6,068 bases of DNA from Candidatus Latescibacteria bacterium 4484_181. Its GTDB lineage: Bacteria > Latescibacterota > MVCY01. Below are positions 4,251 through 6,068 of the stretch, in pieces (position 1 is the first letter of the stretch; each line of letters begins with the position of its first letter). The stretch lies in assembly GCA_002049985.1 (NCBI GenBank), contig MVCY01000040.1, positions 1 to 6,068 on the forward strand, in the 5' to 3' direction. The notes below the pieces were generated by a model. The model did not search any database and had not been told where the DNA came from. It worked only from the letters and a program-made list of their open reading frames with translations. A program made the translations under genes and the position numbers.

Positions 4251-6068
4251 GTGAGTAGTAACAAACGACTGAGGATCAATGTCAAAGGAAGGGTTCAGGG
4301 TGTCGGATTTCGTCCTGTTGTCTATCGTTATGCTAAGGAAAGGGGGCTTTCCGGTTGGGTTTCAAACACTTCGGAAGGGGTCGTTATAGAGGTGGAGGGT
4401 GATTCAGAGGAGATAGACGATTTTCTAAAGAGCCTAAAAGCCTTTCCTCCACCTCAGGCAAAGATAACCGCCCTTTCTACCTATTTGTTGCCCGTAAAAA
4501 ATGAAGGGCAATTCAGCATCTTACCCAGCATTGCCAACACTAAGATAAGAACTCAAGTCTCTCCAGATATCGCCACCTGTCCAGAGTGTCTTGAAGAACT
4601 TCTTGACCCTACCAATCGACGCTATCTTTATCCCTTCATCAATTGCACAAATTGTGGACCACGTTTCACCATCGTTAAAAACATCCCTTACGATCGAGAT
4701 AAGACCACTATGGGGAATTTTGCTATGTGTCCCCAATGTCAAGAAGAGTACAACGACCCCCTTAATCGGCGTTTCCACGCCCAACCCAATGCCTGCCCCC
4801 AGTGTGGCCCACAAGTCACATTAGTTCATAATTCAGGGGCAGCTCAGAGCTCAGGACCAGAGGCGGTAAGAGAGGCTATCAGATTGCTGAGAGAGGGGAA
4901 GATCGTTGCTATAAAAGGCTTAGGTGGCTTTCATTTAGCCTGTGATGCCACAAACGATAGGGCAGTGGGAGATTTACGGGGAAGAAAATACCGGGAAAAT
5001 AAACCCTTTGCCTTGATGGCCAGCAATTTGGAAACAGTAAGAAAATATTGTGAGGTTTCAGCTGAGGAGGAGGAACTATTAATCTCGTGGAAACGTCCTA
5101 TCGTTCTTTTGAAGAAGAAACCCTTTTCGCCTATTTCAGAAAAGGTCGCCCCTAATAATAACTACCTTGGTTTTATGCTTCCCTATACTCCACTCCATTA
5201 TCTGTTATTCCAAGAGTCACTTGCTGTTCTGGTAATGACATCGGGGAATATCTCCGATGAACCTATCGCGTACGAGAACAAGGAGGCAATGTCCCGACTT
5301 AAGGGGATTGCCGACTATTTCTTGCTTCACGATCGGGATATCTATATCCGCTGCGACGATTCTGTAACCAGGATATTTCCTTCTGCCTCATTGGGTAGTG
5401 AACCCGGTGAGACCTCAGGTCTCTTGCGGGGTGAGCCTCTAACGCCGGTTACCCACTCTGAAATAGTCATCCGTCGTTCTCGGGGATATGTCCCATCCCC
5501 ATTGAGGGTTCCCTGTAGCTTTAAAAATGAGATTTTGGCTTGTGGGGCTCACCTTAAGAATACCTTTGCTTTAGCTAAAGGAGATGAGGTCTTTGTGAGC
5601 CACCATATCGGTGACCTAGAGAATCTAGAGACTCTCCGGGCCTTCGAGAAGGGGATCGAGCATTTCAAGAGACTGTTCGATATTGAGCCAGCGATTATCG
5701 CCCGTGACCTTCACCCAGAATACCTATCTACCCGATATGCTGAGAATCTTCAAATTATCAACCCCGAGCTGCGGATTCTGTCTATCCAGCATCACCACGC
5801 CCATATCGCCTCCTGTTTGGCTGATAACGGCGTAAGCAATCGTAAGCTCATAGGTGTCTCTTTTGATGGAACTGGTTTTGGCACGGATGGAAACATCTGG
5901 GGTGGTGAATTTCTAATCGCAGATTACGCGGATTTCCAAAGGGTCGCTCACTTAAAATATGTTCCCCTTCCTGGGGGGGAGCAGGCGATAAAAGAGCCCT
6001 GGCGAATGGCAGCCAGCTACTTATATGAGACTTTTGGTCCAGAATTTGTTGGGCTGGGTTTGGATTTT
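4251..6068 (+). CDS. hypF: HypF, carbamoyltransferase for [NiFe]-hydrogenase maturation, 3'-truncated by window edge
   Basis: HypF converts carbamoyl phosphate and ATP to a carbamoyl adenylate and transfers the carbamoyl group to the C-terminal Cys of HypE, for synthesis of the active-site CN- ligands. Of the usual roughly 750 residues, 606 are visible. The domain order is complete up to the edge: acylphosphatase (G-R-V-Q-G-V-G-F-R, residues 13-21, with Arg21 and Asn39 as the expected catalytic pair); a double zinc finger CX2CX18CX2CX24CX2CX18CX2C (Cys110 to Cys185); a YrdC-like domain (about 205-375, with K-G-L-G-G-F-H and S-G-N-I-S-D-E-P); and the start of the Kae1-like domain (from about 428, with Q-H-H-H-A-H at 513-518 and D-G-T-G-F-G-T-D-G at 539-547). 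Residues 378-405 seem to be extra sequence between the last two domains. The GTG start leads quickly into the acylphosphatase fold and follows AAGGAGGGG at 4227-4235. The frame is also open from ATG 4182, which would add 23 atypical residues. Confidence 0.95.
   Translation, partial: MSSNKRLRINVKGRVQGVGFRPVVYRYAKERGLSGWVSNTSEGVVIEVEGDSEEIDDFLKSLKAFPPPQAKITALSTYLLPVKNEGQFSILPSIANTKIRTQVSPDIATCPECLEELLDPTNRRYLYPFINCTNCGPRFTIVKNIPYDRDKTTMGNFAMCPQCQEEYNDPLNRRFHAQPNACPQCGPQVTLVHNSGAAQSSGPEAVREAIRLLREGKIVAIKGLGGFHLACDATNDRAVGDLRGRKYRENKPFALMASNLETVRKYCEVSAEEEELLISWKRPIVLLKKKPFSPISEKVAPNNNYLGFMLPYTPLHYLLFQESLAVLVMTSGNISDEPIAYENKEAMSRLKGIADYFLLHDRDIYIRCDDSVTRIFPSASLGSEPGETSGLLRGEPLTPVTHSEIVIRRSRGYVPSPLRVPCSFKNEILACGAHLKNTFALAKGDEVFVSHHIGDLENLETLRAFEKGIEHFKRLFDIEPAIIARDLHPEYLSTRYAENLQIINPELRILSIQHHHAHIASCLADNGVSNRKLIGVSFDGTGFGTDGNIWGGEFLIADYADFQRVAHLKYVPLPGGEQAIKEPWRMAASYLYETFGPEFVGLGLDF
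5393..5454 (+). repeat. Imperfect inverted repeat within a probable HypF interdomain insertion
   Basis: GGGTA (5393-5397) pairs with TACCC (5450-5454). After a bulge, ACC and GG (5402-5404, 5406-5407) pair with CCGGT (5445-5449). Nested inside is the palindrome GAGACCTCAGGTCTC (5409-5423), whose seven-base arms are perfect around one central base. The palindrome coincides with codons 387-391 of HypF. The whole lies in coding sequence between the YrdC-like and Kae1-like domains. Confidence 0.45.

Noticed and set aside
4521..4824. Overlapping plus- and minus-strand reading frames within the HypF zinc-finger region
   Set aside because: The HypF frame is continuous here with all eight zinc cysteines, so the others are shadow frames.
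1..6068. CRISPR array, tRNA, rRNA, insertion sequence or attachment site
   Set aside because: Coding genes fill almost the whole window. I saw no regularly spaced repeats, cloverleaf sequence, transposase or flanking duplication.

Overview
The window holds six consecutive plus-strand genes. Together they form the distal half of an energy-converting (group 4, complex I-related) [NiFe]-hydrogenase locus and the start of its maturation genes. The organism is an anaerobic prokaryote, probably a bacterium. Purine-rich Shine-Dalgarno sequences, ATGA start/stop overlaps, mid-range base composition and a bacterial-type hyp set fit this, but nothing fixes the phylum. An AAATCCCAAATT-type mini-repeat inside one gene resembles repeats I recall from uncultured candidate-phylum bacteria; that is only a hint.

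Layout. (1) 2-934: 3' part of the catalytic large subunit, NuoD/EchE/HycE type, cut by the window's left edge. (2) 931-2679: a NuoL/MrpD-like antiporter-type membrane subunit. (3) 2676-3305: a HycF/NuoI-like two-[4Fe-4S] ferredoxin subunit with two extra CxxC pairs. (4) 3329-3814: the HycI endopeptidase that trims the large subunit. (5) 3796-4158: HypA nickel chaperone. (6) 4251 to the right edge: HypF carbamoyltransferase, missing its last part. The first three genes are joined by 4-nt ATGA overlaps, hycI follows after 23 nt, and hypA overlaps hycI by 19 nt. The only sizeable gap is the 92 nt before hypF, which contains two small hairpins. No promoter or terminator was found, so one transcript is likely.

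How it works together. The ferredoxin subunit would relay electrons towards the [NiFe] site in the large subunit, where H+ is reduced to H2 or H2 oxidised, and the membrane subunit would couple this to ion movement. HypF makes the thiocarbamate used for the CN- ligands, HypA delivers nickel, and HycI cleaves the large-subunit tail after nickel is inserted. The visible DPCYSCTER-M motif with a 34-residue tail is the expected HycI substrate.

I see no wholly new system. The most interesting points are: a missing TM5 glutamate in the antiporter-like subunit (W-G-F where the family usually has W-E); a probable in-frame palindromic insertion between two HypF domains; a 21-nt in-frame repeat inside hycI; and an unusual subunit order, with the NuoL-like gene between the large subunit and the ferredoxin.
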